From Aspidapion aeneum (lineage: Eukaryota > Arthropoda > Insecta > Coleoptera > Brentidae): DNA of 64,000 bases. Under the pieces are notes generated by a model. That model did no database searches. It was not told the DNA's origin and was given only the letters and a program-made list of their open reading frames with translations. How positions within the stretch are numbered: position 1 is the stretch's first letter; the number at the start of each line of letters is the position of its first letter. A program made the position numbers and the translations under genes. The DNA is taken from positions 7,348,931-7,412,930 of the forward strand of contig OY755047.1 in the NCBI GenBank assembly GCA_963576565.1, read 5' to 3'. Of the stretch, positions 30,660 to 41,345 are shown piece by piece.

Positions 30660-31124
30660 GCTGGTCAAGTGACAAATCTTGCGAAGTTAATCAGACGGTT
30701 TTGTCTCCAATTAAATGTAATTAGTGAGCGAACTATAGCAAGAGGCGCCATCTACCGAGATACGAGAGAAACAAAAAACCAAAAGCAGGGAACACACTGC
30801 TATACAATGTCGATCAATGAAAAGATCGAATGCAAATAAAAGAAAACAACTATAGTCCGTGACCTACGACAGCTCTTTGTCTTTTCAGGCCGGATCAACG
30901 CATTTTGCATTTTTACCCGTCATCAAGACAGTGAGCGTCAATCAACGGAATTTTTAAGCCAAATAATACTAACAAACGTGAAATTTCGTACCCGTGAATT
31001 TACAAATCAAACAAGTTTCATGGCTAATCGGGCAAAAAGGAGTTTTTTGTTTCCCTTATATTTTTCCGTGGGTAGCTTGAAAGCTTAACCTCACGGGGGT
31101 CCAAGATCTAATGGACACCTAATA

Positions 31125-31172
31125 AGTGTTGACAGTTAACCGTTTCGTCCTTATGGGACTCCTCAGAACACT
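31125..31172 (-). ncRNA. hammerhead ribozyme, array unit 2
   Basis: Core identical to unit 1. Confidence 0.92.
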
Positions 31173-31637
31173 GCTGGTCAAGTGACAAATCTTGCGAAGT
31201 TAATCAGACGGTTTTGTCTCCAATTAAATGTAATTAGTGAGCGAACTATAGCAAGAGGCGCCATCTACCGAGATACGAGAGAAACAAAAAACCAAAAGCA
31301 GGGAACACACTGCTATACAATGTCGATCAATGAAAAGATCGAATGCAAATAAAAGAAAACAACTATAGTCCGTGACCTACGACAGCTCTTTGTCTTTTCA
31401 GGCCGGATCAACGCATTTTGCATTTTTACCCGTCATCAAGACAGTGAGCGTCAATCAACGGAATTTTTAAGCCAAATAATACTAACAAACGTGAAATTTC
31501 GTACCCGTGAATTTACAAATCAAACAAGTTTCATGGCTAATCGGGCAAAAAGGAGTTTTTTGTTTCCCTTATATTTTTCCGTGGGTAGCTTGAAAGCTTA
31601 ACCTCACGGGGGTCCAAGATCTAATGGACACCTAATA

Positions 31638-31685
31638 AGTGTTGACAGTTAACCGTTTCGTCCTTATGGGACTCCTCAGAACACT
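31638..31685 (-). ncRNA. hammerhead ribozyme, array unit 3
   Basis: Core identical to unit 1; unit carries the T variant at 31806. Confidence 0.92.
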
Positions 31686-32150
31686 GCTGGTCAAGTGACA
31701 AATCTTGCGAAGTTAATCAGACGGTTTTGTCTCCAATTAAATGTAATTAGTGAGCGAACTATAGCAAGAGGCGCCATCTACCGAGATACGAGAGAAACAA
31801 AAAACTAAAAGCAGGGAACACACTGCTATACAATGTCGATCAATGAAAAGATCGAATGCAAATAAAAGAAAACAACTATAGTCCGTGACCTACGACAGCT
31901 CTTTGTCTTTTCAGGCCGGATCAACGCATTTTGCATTTTTACCCGTCATCAAGACAGTGAGCGTCAATCAACGGAATTTTTAAGCCAAATAATACTAACA
32001 AACGTGAAATTTCGTACCCGTGAATTTACAAATCAAACAAGTTTCATGGCTAATCGGGCAAAAAGGAGTTTTTTGTTTCCCTTATATTTTTCCGTGGGTA
32101 GCTTGAAAGCTTAACCTCACGGGGGTCCAAGATCTAATGGACACCTAATA

Positions 32151-32198
32151 AGTGTTGACAGTTAACCGTTTCGTCCTTATGGGACTCCTCAGAACACT
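32151..32198 (-). ncRNA. hammerhead ribozyme, array unit 4
   Basis: Core identical to unit 1. Confidence 0.92.
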
Positions 32199-32663
32199 GC
32201 TGGTCAAGTGACAAATCTTGCGAAGTTAATCAGACGGTTTTGTCTCCAATTAAATGTAATTAGTGAGCGAACTATAGCAAGAGGCGCCATCTACCGAGAT
32301 ACGAGAGAAACAAAAAACCAAAAGCAGGGAACACACTGCTATACAATGTCGATCAATGAAAAGATCGAATGCAAATAAAAGAAAACAACTATAGTCCGTG
32401 ACCTACGACAGCTCTTTGTCTTTTCAGGCCGGATCAACGCATTTTGCATTTTTACCCGTCATCAAGACAGTGAGCGTCAATCAACGGAATTTTTAAGCCA
32501 AATAATACTAACAAACGTGAAATTTCGTACCCGTGAATTTACAAATCAAACAAGTTTCATGGCTAATCGGGCAAAAAGGAGTTTTTTGTTTCCCTTATAT
32601 TTTTCCGTGGGTAGCTTGAAAGCTTAACCTCACGGGGGTCCAAGATCTAATGGACACCTAATA

Positions 32664-32711
32664 AGTGTTGACAGTTAACCGTTTCGTCCTTATGGGACTC
32701 CTCAGAACACT
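32664..32711 (-). ncRNA. hammerhead ribozyme, array unit 5
   Basis: Core identical to unit 1; unit carries the T variant at 32832. Confidence 0.92.
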
Positions 32712-33176
32712 GCTGGTCAAGTGACAAATCTTGCGAAGTTAATCAGACGGTTTTGTCTCCAATTAAATGTAATTAGTGAGCGAACTATAGCAAGAGGCGC
32801 CATCTACCGAGATACGAGAGAAACAAAAAACTAAAAGCAGGGAACACACTGCTATACAATGTCGATCAATGAAAAGATCGAATGCAAATAAAAGAAAACA
32901 ACTATAGTCCGTGACCTACGACAGCTCTTTGTCTTTTCAGGCCGGATCAACGCATTTTGCATTTTTACCCGTCATCAAGACAGTGAGCGTCAATCAACGG
33001 AATTTTTAAGCCAAATAATACTAACAAACGTGAAATTTCGTACCCGTGAATTTACAAATCAAACAAGTTTCATGGCTAATCGGGCAAAAAGGAGTTTTTT
33101 GTTTCCCTTATATTTTTCCGTGGGTAGCTTGAAAGCTTAACCTCACGGGGGTCCAAGATCTAATGGACACCTAATA

Positions 33177-33224
33177 AGTGTTGACAGTTAACCGTTTCGT
33201 CCTTATGGGACTCCTCAGAACACT
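33177..33224 (-). ncRNA. hammerhead ribozyme, array unit 6
   Basis: Core identical to unit 1. Confidence 0.92.
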
Positions 33225-33689
33225 GCTGGTCAAGTGACAAATCTTGCGAAGTTAATCAGACGGTTTTGTCTCCAATTAAATGTAATTAGTGAGCGAACTA
33301 TAGCAAGAGGCGCCATCTACCGAGATACGAGAGAAACAAAAAACCAAAAGCAGGGAACACACTGCTATACAATGTCGATCAATGAAAAGATCGAATGCAA
33401 ATAAAAGAAAACAACTATAGTCCGTGACCTACGACAGCTCTTTGTCTTTTCAGGCCGGATCAACGCATTTTGCATTTTTACCCGTCATCAAGACAGTGAG
33501 CGTCAATCAACGGAATTTTTAAGCCAAATAATACTAACAAACGTGAAATTTCGTACCCGTGAATTTACAAATCAAACAAGTTTCATGGCTAATCGGGCAA
33601 AAAGGAGTTTTTTGTTTCCCTTATATTTTTCCGTGGGTAGCTTGAAAGCTTAACCTCACGGGGGTCCAAGATCTAATGGACACCTAATA

Positions 33690-33737
33690 AGTGTTGACAG
33701 TTAACCGTTTCGTCCTTATGGGACTCCTCAGAACACT
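33690..33737 (-). ncRNA. hammerhead ribozyme, array unit 7
   Basis: Core identical to unit 1. Confidence 0.92.
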
Positions 33738-34202
33738 GCTGGTCAAGTGACAAATCTTGCGAAGTTAATCAGACGGTTTTGTCTCCAATTAAATGTAATT
33801 AGTGAGCGAACTATAGCAAGAGGCGCCATCTACCGAGATACGAGAGAAACAAAAAACCAAAAGCAGGGAACACACTGCTATACAATGTCGATCAATGAAA
33901 AGATCGAATGCAAATAAAAGAAAACAACTATAGTCCGTGACCTACGACAGCTCTTTGTCTTTTCAGGCCGGATCAACGCATTTTGCATTTTTACCCGTCA
34001 TCAAGACAGTGAGCGTCAATCAACGGAATTTTTAAGCCAAATAATACTAACAAACGTGAAATTTCGTACCCGTGAATTTACAAATCAAACAAGTTTCATG
34101 GCTAATCGGGCAAAAAGGAGTTTTTTGTTTCCCTTATATTTTTCCGTGGGTAGCTTGAAAGCTTAACCTCACGGGGGTCCAAGATCTAATGGACACCTAA
34201 TA

Positions 34203-34250
34203 AGTGTTGACAGTTAACCGTTTCGTCCTTATGGGACTCCTCAGAACACT
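34203..34250 (-). ncRNA. hammerhead ribozyme, partial array unit 8
   Basis: Core identical to unit 1; the unit breaks off about 120 bp later, at the inversion point. Confidence 0.92.
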
Positions 34251-34739
34251 GCTGGTCAAGTGACAAATCTTGCGAAGTTAATCAGACGGTTTTGTCTCCA
34301 ATTAAATGTAATTAGTGAGCGAACTATAGCAAGAGGCGCCATCTACCGAGATACGAGAGAAACAAAAACGATTAGCCATGAAACTTGTTTGATTTGTAAA
34401 TTCACGGGTACGAAATTTCACGTTTGTTAGTATTATTTGGCTTAAAAATTCCGTTGATTGACGCTCACTGTCTTGATGACGGGTAAAAATGCAAAATGCG
34501 TTGATCCGGCCTGAAAAGACAAAGAGCTGTCGTAGGTCACGGACTATAGTTGTTTTCTTTTATTTGCATTCGATCTTTTCATTGATCGACATTGTATAGC
34601 AGTGTGTTCCCTGCTTTTGGTTTTTTGTTTCTCTCGTATCTCGGTAGATGGCGCCTCTTGCTATAGTTCGCTCACTAATTACATTTAATTGGAGACAAAA
34701 CCGTCTGATTAACTTCGCAAGATTTGTCACTTGACCAGC

Positions 34740-34787
34740 AGTGTTCTGAGGAGTCCCATAAGGACGAAACGGTTAACTGTCAACACT
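34740..34787 (+). ncRNA. hammerhead ribozyme in the inverted unit
   Basis: Same core on the plus strand: CTGAGGA 34746-34752, GAAA 34766-34769, cleavage after C34781. Confidence 0.92.
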
Positions 34788-34941
34788 TATTAGGTGTCCA
34801 TTAGATCTTGGACCCCCGTGAGGTTAAGCTTTCAAGCTACCCACGGAAAAATATAAGGGAAACAAAAAACTCCTTTTTGCCCGATTAGCCATGAAACTTG
34901 TTTGATTTGTAAATTCACGGGTACGAAATTTCACGTTTGTT

Positions 34942-34954
34942 ATAATTATTTTAT
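34942..34954 (+). repeat. 13-bp target-site duplication, right copy
   Basis: ATAATTATTTTAT, directly after the inverted unit's CACGTTTGTT end. Confidence 0.88.
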
Positions 34955-35053
34955 TTATTAAAATTATTGGAATAGCAGTATATTTTCGGTCCGGTGTTGG
35001 TACAGTAGGCGTTCAAATCACGTACGTGTGTTGAGATGACGCCGCGCGCCGTC
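34955..35053 (+). promoter_or_regulatory. GC-rich promoter-like stretch, left part
   Basis: GC-rich and CpG-rich (CCGCGCGCCGTCGCCGC) in an AT-rich neighbourhood. It probably continued directly into 36514-36831 before a P-like element inserted. Together they precede the ORF start at 36832. Promoter role is inference. Confidence 0.35.
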
Positions 35054-35468
35054 GCCGCAGGCCAAGAACTATAGACATATAAAGGACTGCTTAGTTCCAT
35101 TTAACCTGTGGTAAGAAATTGTGCGGGATGAGGAGAGCGGCGTGACGTCACCACTTGTGCCAAATCCTTTGTTTACGTTCGTTGTATATGATGTTATTCG
35201 TATTTTCAAGAGAGTTTTGTTGATATTTTGCTGAATAGTTTGTGTTTTTTGGATTGTTTCAGTGCAGTGCTACTAAGAAAAGGTATATAAATAAACATTT
35301 CCACGTTTGGTTTGTTAACAGTGTGTAAAAATTCGATTCAGGACAGAGAAGAACGTTTGTTTACAGGGTAAAAATATGGCCACGATTTTCTCAGCAAATG
35401 GGCTTCTTGTTCTCTAATTATTATCTAAAGTAAAAAAATAATTTACACGGTAATTTTTTTAGCTCACT

Positions 35469-35560
35469 ATGCCTGGAAGAATCTGTGCGGTTGCTGTGTG
35501 CAAAAACAATCAGTTTGAAGATTGTGAATTGAAAAGGAATATTTTTCTAAATGAAATATT
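35469..35560 (+). pseudogene. THAP-domain N-terminal exon remnant
   Basis: Starts MPGRICAVAVCKNNQFEDC, matching the beginning of the C2CH zinc-binding THAP domain (Cx4C) used by P-type transposases to bind DNA. The frame then runs into hydrophobic low-complexity residues and a stop near 35628; the second Cys-His pair is absent, so the domain is cut off. Confidence 0.6.
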
Positions 35561-35689
35561 ATTATTTCTATTAATATTTTTAATTTATTGTATGTATCTG
35601 TGCTTTTCTTTTTTTTTTGTAAAAATGTAATAATAAATACTTTTTTTATGTTATATATTCCGGTTTTTTAATTATCTGTTAAATAATTT

Positions 35690-36031
35690 CCCAGACAGCA
35701 CACTTCGTCCCAGGGACATACATTTTATGTCCAATTTACGTCGGTACGTCCTGGGACCAATAAGGTACGTACAAAATACATTTTAGTTGGATTTTTCGTC
35801 CCTTGTGGATCCATAATGGGACGTATAAAAGACGTACAGAAATAAAGGCCCAAAGTACGTCGAATGTACGTACATAGTACGTAAAAATCGAAGGAAAATA
35901 AAGGCTAAAGTTACGTCCCTGGGACGTACACATGCGGACGTAGGTCGAAAAATGTACGCCTACTATGTACATACATACGTCGCAGAGTTACGAACTATGT
36001 ACGTACATAGTACGTACTTGTGCTGTCTGGG
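35690..36031. mobile_element. MITE with perfect 13-bp TIRs, built of GGGACGTA/ACGTAC words
   Basis: Ends CCCAGACAGCACA and TGTGCTGTCTGGG are perfect inverses. The 342-bp inside is full of GGGACGTAyr, TACGTACATAGTACGT and similar words on both strands, with self-complementary runs such as ACTATGTACGTACATAGT. No TSD could be fixed. Confidence 0.85.
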
Positions 36032-36513
36032 TTATGTGCATTTTATTTTCTCTTTGTTTTTTGTCTATTTGTTAAGAACAATATTTGCGCTTTTCTTTTT
36101 TTTTTAAATAAATTAATAAATTTTTCGCCTACATATCCGTTTTTAATTATTATCGCAAAATGATTTCTTTACATACTTTTAAAACAATTGGACAAATAAT
36201 ATAAGTACTACGACATTATGTGTAGTTTTTTTTCACTTTAAGTATTTAAATTTAATTTATTTAACAGATATTTCAAATATAAAATCATTTATCATCCTTT
36301 TATTTAAAATAAAGACAATATTTTTAAATGTGTAATGCCTCAATCTTGCATAAAGTTTAATTTGCATGTAGAAAATAGCTGTAAAAGCACATAAAATCCA
36401 ATATAACAATAGGCGCGCTTTCTGCTCAGCACAAGTGGTGACGTAACAGCGAGTTGCAGACAGATTCGGGAAACTGAGCAATCCTGTCTAGTGTATAATT
36501 GTTGGCCGCAGGC

Positions 36514-36831
36514 CGCATTTCACAGTCGGTCAAATTAAGTTATTGGCATTGTTGCGCTGCTAAATTGCAACACAACGTAGCTGGGCGGCTAACGAGATCT
36601 GTGCTCGGCTAGGAACCCCTTCCTTCGCCCCGCACCGCACTTGCTCATGGGTTTAGATAGCGAAATCTAGGCAAAAATAGAGCTGCAAAACTTGCAGTTT
36701 CAGTACAAATCCGGGCGGGAGGGCTCAGCGTGGCGTGTTTGCGGGCGCATTTATTTATTTAGAAGATGCCAAACGCATGAGCGGGAGGTTATGGTCGTGT
36801 TTGTTGTTTGTTTTTGTATAATTGTGTCACA
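36514..36831 (+). promoter_or_regulatory. GC-rich promoter-like stretch before ORF 36832
   Basis: CpG-rich sequence (GGGCGGGAGGGCTCAGCGTG and neighbours) directly upstream of the ATG at 36832. Possible promoter of the transposon-derived gene that starts there. Confidence 0.35.
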
Positions 36832-36948
36832 ATGAATGTGTGGGATAATTTAATTAATGTAAAAAAATTCTCCCTCTTTACTTATGAAGAAAAACTAAAA
36901 CTGAAAGAAGAAGGACGGCCATTGCTCGATATTTTAATGCCCAAAAGT
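36832..36948 (+). pseudogene. hAT/ZMYM-type transposon protein, N-terminal fragment
   Basis: Starts MNVWDNLINVKKFSLFTYEE and continues KLKLKEEGRP, like the LTYEEKLxxKxxGRP block in proteins annotated as zinc-finger MYM-type 1-like (hAT-derived). The frame is cut after about 35 codons by a minus-strand LINE. Confidence 0.45.
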
Positions 36949-36949
36949 G

Positions 36950-37253
36950 TTGCTATCTTTCTTCTTTCCTGTGGTGTCCAATTTAGTATTTTCCTTGGCA
37001 TTCTGTCCATACCTTCTAATTTGTATGTCTTCCGTTATTTTGTGTTTAACATCCATAATTTTTCAAATTCTCTCATTTCTTACTCTTTCCAGTTTTGATT
37101 TCCTGGCAGCGTGTCTCCAATAATCCATTTCAGTGGCTTCAGGAGACTTGCGAGTTTTTTCTTTCAGGGGCCATACTTCACTACCATAACTGATGACACT
37201 TTTCACTATGCTGTTGTAAATTATATATTTGTTTTGTTTTGATACAGCGTTAT
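36950..37253 (-). pseudogene. RTE-like LINE B3, 3' segment of a copy split in three
   Basis: Minus strand encodes IIYNSIVKSVISYGSEVWPL and ATEMDYWRHAARKSKLERV, the connection/C-terminal region of the B family. The protein continues, in the reverse direction, at 38681-39116 and 40921-41345. Confidence 0.82.
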
Positions 37254-38674
37254 CCGCAGCCAACGATAAAGACCGGCGGCCATGGCGCGTTATAAGCAAG
37301 TCGGCGGTCACGTGATCTTAGGAGTCCCAGGATTCTTATTTTATTGCTCAATATATTATATGTTTTTACACAATTTAAATAAATTAACAAAAAATTTTTG
37401 TTCTTTTATAGGCAAAAATTGAAAAAAATATTTTGATGATATATGTGTTTATTATGGATAAAAGAAGTGAATCTATAAAATAAAAAATTATACAAAATTT
37501 GCACTCTAATATCTTCAGGTACATATATTAGGTACACAATATCGTTAGTAACTTCAAATCTATACAAGTCTTTCAAAATTGGACATATCAAACCTAAGCT
37601 TTTAGTTTTTTAATTTTTCTTTGACTGTCATCATCTTTGAGTTCTTATTCAAAGATTAATTAGCAGACACTAAATCATTGTGCTTTTTAATAAAAATTAT
37701 TTTAAAAAACTTTACATGCCCTTAAACAAATTTTTCAAGCTTTGACAATAGTTTTTCTCCACAAAAACACTCGCTAGAGTTATCTGAAGAAAAATTTTCA
37801 ATATAAAACATTTCACAATAATTTATTAAAAAGAAACAAGTGATTTTGTGAATAAGTGAGATGGTTTTCCCATTCAATGAACTGAATGTAGTGGTCGTCA
37901 ATAATTTTTTGAAAAATTACCCAGCACAAAGTTTAATATCTATTTCAATAAAGTGTAAGTTAACTACCAACTCATGTTCTTTTAAAAGCTGTATCTTACT
38001 TTTTAAATATTTCACACTACCAGAGAGATTACTATCTGTTAACAATATTTTACAAATCAGTTTTTTAATATTGCGAGGGTGCGGAAGACATATTACCTTA
38101 GAATTGTAAATTGATAACTGGATAAACAAAGATGAAGCCAACATTAAAGTATATCCACCATTTCTTCGATTCTCAGGTTACCTTTTCAAGAGACCTAATT
38201 GTTCAATAAGAAATGACAACTGAACACATTTTTCACTCTCACTATCGAAAATGTCACTAAGGATGTCTAATACTGGATCAATCTTATCCAAGATCTTATC
38301 TTTCACCACTTCTTTCCCGTTTGCAACATATTAGGTTTCAGTTTTATAGTTGGACCGACAAGGAACAACACTCATTACACATTCGCGGCATTGTTTATCT
38401 TATAAGTATTTTCTTTATAATTTACTCATTAGCCATTAACTATTTTAACGCAGCCCACTACAGTCTTTTTCGTGGGCTGCGTTATTTTAATAACTTTGAT
38501 AAAATTCACATAAAATTCGTGCCCGAATTAAAAAAAAATCGACGTAAATAAACATACCAAAACTGAACACACACATGTTTTATAATGACAGCGGGCCGTG
38601 AGGCGTTTTTTTGTGGGACTCCTACGGTCACGTGATATTTCCGCGCCCGGGCCGGTCTTTCTCGTGGGCTGCGG
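37254..38674 (-). mobile_element. P/THAP9-like transposon (1.42 kb) inserted in LINE B3
   Basis: Inverted ends CCGCAGCCAACGATAAAGAC and CCGCAGCCCACGAGAAAGAC (right end reverse complemented), with further similarity through CACGTGA and TAGGAGTCCCA. Flanked by GCGTTATCC (37247-37255, 38674-38682), of which CGTTAT is outside the inverted ends. Minus-strand coding remnants lie inside (37614-38330). Confidence 0.75.
37614..38330 (-). pseudogene. P-type (THAP9-like) transposase remnant
   Basis: The minus frame holds NGGYTLMLASSLFIQLSIYN, then KVICLPHPRNIKKLI and YLKSKIQLLKEHELVVNLHF, matching the order seen in THAP9/P-like transposases (S.kaYr..r....LPhprtlrk, then ...YLk.k...L.....V.l..DEI). The acidic residue of the DEI block reads FIEID. 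Stops interrupt it near 37916 and 38145. Confidence 0.55.
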
Positions 38675-38680
38675 CGTTAT

Positions 38681-39116
38681 CCCAGAGAATACTGTTGAGT
38701 TGTCTAATTGCTTGTCTTCCTTGGTTATTTCTGTGTTAATTTCTTCTCTAAACTACCGTGATTAGTAATGTGCATTCCCAGATATTTGTACTTTTTGCAT
38801 TGTTTTATCTAATGTTGTTGTTCCAAGATAAGGTTCTGTTGCTCCCCACCAATGCACATATATTCCGTTTTCTAAAGATTTACCTCCAGCCCCCATTTAT
38901 GATATTCTTCAATTAATTTATGGGTTAATTATATTCTGAATCGTCGTAATCTTGAGCCAGGACTATTTGATCATCAGCAAAGCAGAGATTATACAATACA
39001 TAATCGTTCAGGGGTATTTCCATCTGTTCGCACTTTCTTTTCCATGTTTTCAGGGCTTGCTCTAATAGATCTTAAACAATGTTGGTGACAAGCAACAACC
39101 CTGACCCTTGTTGATG
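38681..39116 (-). pseudogene. RTE-like LINE B3, middle segment (RT motif C)
   Basis: Minus frames encode SPTLFKIY-like, YNLCFADDQIVLAQDYDDSE (motif C), then KTEYMCIGGEQQNLILEQQ. Bounded at left by the P-like element and at right by element E copy 4. Confidence 0.82.
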
Positions 39117-40920
39117 TCTGAGGGCACGGCAGTGCCTCGCCAAGTTCGCGCGCCGTAACCATCTTTTCTGGAAACATTTCAGCCGATATTTGACCTATCT
39201 AAAACTCTACTTCGGAATGAGCTACGAATCTCAAACTTTGCACAATCGTAGATCTCCATGGAGTTAACATCCCCTCCAAGTGGAATTCCATAAAGTAGTA
39301 AAGTAGGTACGAAATTTCAAAAAAAGTCGAAATTGCCACTCACTCACTGACTCACTTAGATCATCAATATTCTACTGTACTTCCAGACATGCTACAAAGC
39401 TGAAATTTGACAGACTGATAGAAATTATGACCAAACCCCTGGAAAAAACCCCAAAATTTTAATTTACTCCCCTCCCCTATACATTTAAAGTTATGTAAAA
39501 TTAGCATCGCCCACTTCCAGAAATGCTAGAGAGTTGAGCTTTGGCAGACTGATAGGAACTATGATAAAACTATAGGAAAAAATCAAAAAACCCCAAAATT
39601 TTAATTTACTCCCCTCCCCTATACATTTAAAGTTATGTAAAAGTAGCATTGCCCACTTCCAGAAATGCTAGAGACTTGAGCTTTGGCAGACTGATAGGAA
39701 CTATGATAAAACTATAGGAAAAAATTAAAACACCCCAAAATTCTAATTTACTTCCCTCCCCTATAAATGTAAAGTTAAGTAAAAGTAACATTGCCTACTT
39801 CCAGACTTACTAGAGAGCTGAGCTTTAGAAGACCGATAGTAACTATGATAAAGTTATAGAAAAAAATTAAAACACCCCAAAATTCTAATTTACTTCCTTC
39901 CCCTATTAATGTAAAGTTATGTAAAAGTAACACTGCCCACTTCCAGAAACGCTAGAGAGCTGAACTTTTTAACACTGAAAGGCAATATGATAAAACTATA
40001 TGAAAAAATTTAAAAACACCAACATTTTAATTTATTTCCCTCTCCTATAAATGTTAATTTATATAAAACTAACTTTGCCCACTTCCAGAAATGCTAGAGA
40101 GCTGAGCATTGGAATGCTGATAGAAATTATGATAAAACCATGGGAAAAAATTTAAAAAGTCCAATATTTTCATTTACTCTCCTCCTCTATAAATGTAAAG
40201 TTATGTAAAAGTAACATTACCCACTTCCAGAAACGCTAGAGAGCTGAGCATTGGAAGACTGATAGGAACTATGATAAAACTATAGGACAAAATTTAAAAA
40301 CACGACAATTTTAATTTATTTCCCTCCCCTATACATGTAAAGTTATGTAAAAGTAACATTGTGCACTTTCAGAAACGCTAGAGAGCTGAGCTTTGGAAGG
40401 CTGATAGGAACTACGATAAAACCATGGAAAAAAATTAAAAAATCTCAAAAATTTAAGTAAGGCATTGCAAAAGTTTTGAACAATATTCCGCATATTTTAC
40501 TACTTTAAAAATTAAGTATTATCCAATTTCTTTAAAAAAGAAGTGAAATCATAACAAAAACATTTCATGTAAATAAAAGCCAAGTACGCGAAAATGGCAT
40601 TCCGTAAAAAGAATTGAGATAAAAGTAAAGCCAAGTTTTCCAATACAAATTTCAAAATGAAAGGTTCTTACTAGTTTGGAAATATTTTTCTAAACTTGGC
40701 TATTACGGCTGTAAATGACTCTTAGGCACAGTGCTAAATTGAACATAAAGAAGTTTGGCTGTAATAGCAAAGTTTAAAGAAACATTTCCAAACTAGTAAG
40801 AACTTTTGATTTTGAAATTTGTATTGGAAAACTTGGCTTTATTTTTATCTCAATTCTTTTTGCGGAATGCCATTTTCGCGTACTTGACTTTTTTTTACAT
40901 GAAATGTTTTTGTTATGATT
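39117..40920 (-). mobile_element. element E, copy 4 (about eight minisatellite units)
   Basis: Reverse orientation from the tail (CTGAGGGCACGGCAGTGCC) to ATGATT. About eight units of the 120-130 bp minisatellite lie at 39400-40440, then foldback arms 40560-40910. Inserted in LINE B3 between the codons for LSKGF and INKGQGCC. No TSD is obvious, which is compatible with a Helitron-type mechanism but not proof. Confidence 0.85.
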
Positions 40921-41345
40921 AAATCCCTTTGATAATGTCTGCCCTTTCTTTATTTTGCTTGTGTTGTCTTTATGGAGTTCCTGAACAGCTTTTATTAGTG
41001 TTTTTTCGAGAGCCTCCCAAGGTTTTTGCTGGGGTACACTGTCGTACGCTTCCTTGAGATCTAAGTAAAGGACGTGTATTTTTTGATTACGTGCCGTCTG
41101 TTTCTCAACTATCTGTGTTATTGTGAATAAGTGATTCACAGTAGATCTACCAGCTCTGAATCCAGCATGTTCTTCGTCCTCAATATCAAAGTATTTGTCC
41201 TCAATTTTTTTTTTCAGTAGCTTACCATCGACTCTTGAAATAGTACTAAGTACAGCGGTGTCTCTATAATTATCACATACTTGTGTACCTCCCCTCTTAT
41301 GTATCGTTGTTATGTACTACGTTTTCCATTCTTCTGGCTTACCAC
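40921..41345 (-). pseudogene. RTE-like LINE B3, 5' segment (RT motif A)
   Basis: Minus strand: EEHAGFRAGRSTVNHLFTIT, VLYLDLKEAYDSVP (motif A), SKIKKGQTLSKGF. Truncated at its 5' end near 41345 (GKPEEWKT). Confidence 0.85.

Larger units (their letters stand above)
30491..34941 (-). mobile_element. hammerhead satellite/retrozyme-like block, 513-bp units, inserted as one piece
   Basis: Units begin at 30492, 31005, 31518, 32031, 32544, 33057 and 33570 (each exactly 513 bp), with a partial unit from 34083 to about 34368 and then an inverted 1.1-unit segment (34369-34941). Units look almost identical by eye; one variable site is C at 30780, 31293, 32319, 33345 and 33858 but T at 31806 and 32832. 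Each unit has a type I hammerhead on the minus strand. The block has a perfect 13-bp flanking duplication. No ORF. In ribozyme-sense the 3' terminus is CTTGTTTGATTG, shared up to CTTGTTT with the copies at 11612 and 42184. Known comparisons: the pDo500 satellite of cave crickets (about 500-bp units with hammerheads) and retrozymes; identity with either is not claimed. Confidence 0.93.
35062..36504 (+). mobile_element. P-element/THAP-type DNA transposon, non-autonomous (about 1.44 kb)
   Basis: Inverted ends: left CCAAGAACTATAGACATATA with GGACTGCTTAGTTCC after it; right, reverse complemented, CAACAATTATACACTAGACA with GGATTGCTCAGTTTCC after it. A direct repeat GCCGCAGG(CC) flanks it (35054-35061 and 36505-36512), agreeing with the 8-bp TSD of the P superfamily; the exact border is ambiguous by 1-2 bp. 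Further in, GTGACGTCACCACTTGTGC and GCACAAGTGGTGACGT are inverted. Only a THAP-like first exon survives inside; a MITE is nested at 35690-36031. Confidence 0.75.

Noticed and set aside
30491..34941. CRISPR array
   Set aside because: The units are 513 bp, contiguous and almost identical with no variable spacers; eukaryotic context.
35736..35972. Minus-strand ORF MYIVGVHFSTYVRMCTSQG
   Set aside because: Translation of the GGGACGTA/ACGTAC word MITE; no protein features.
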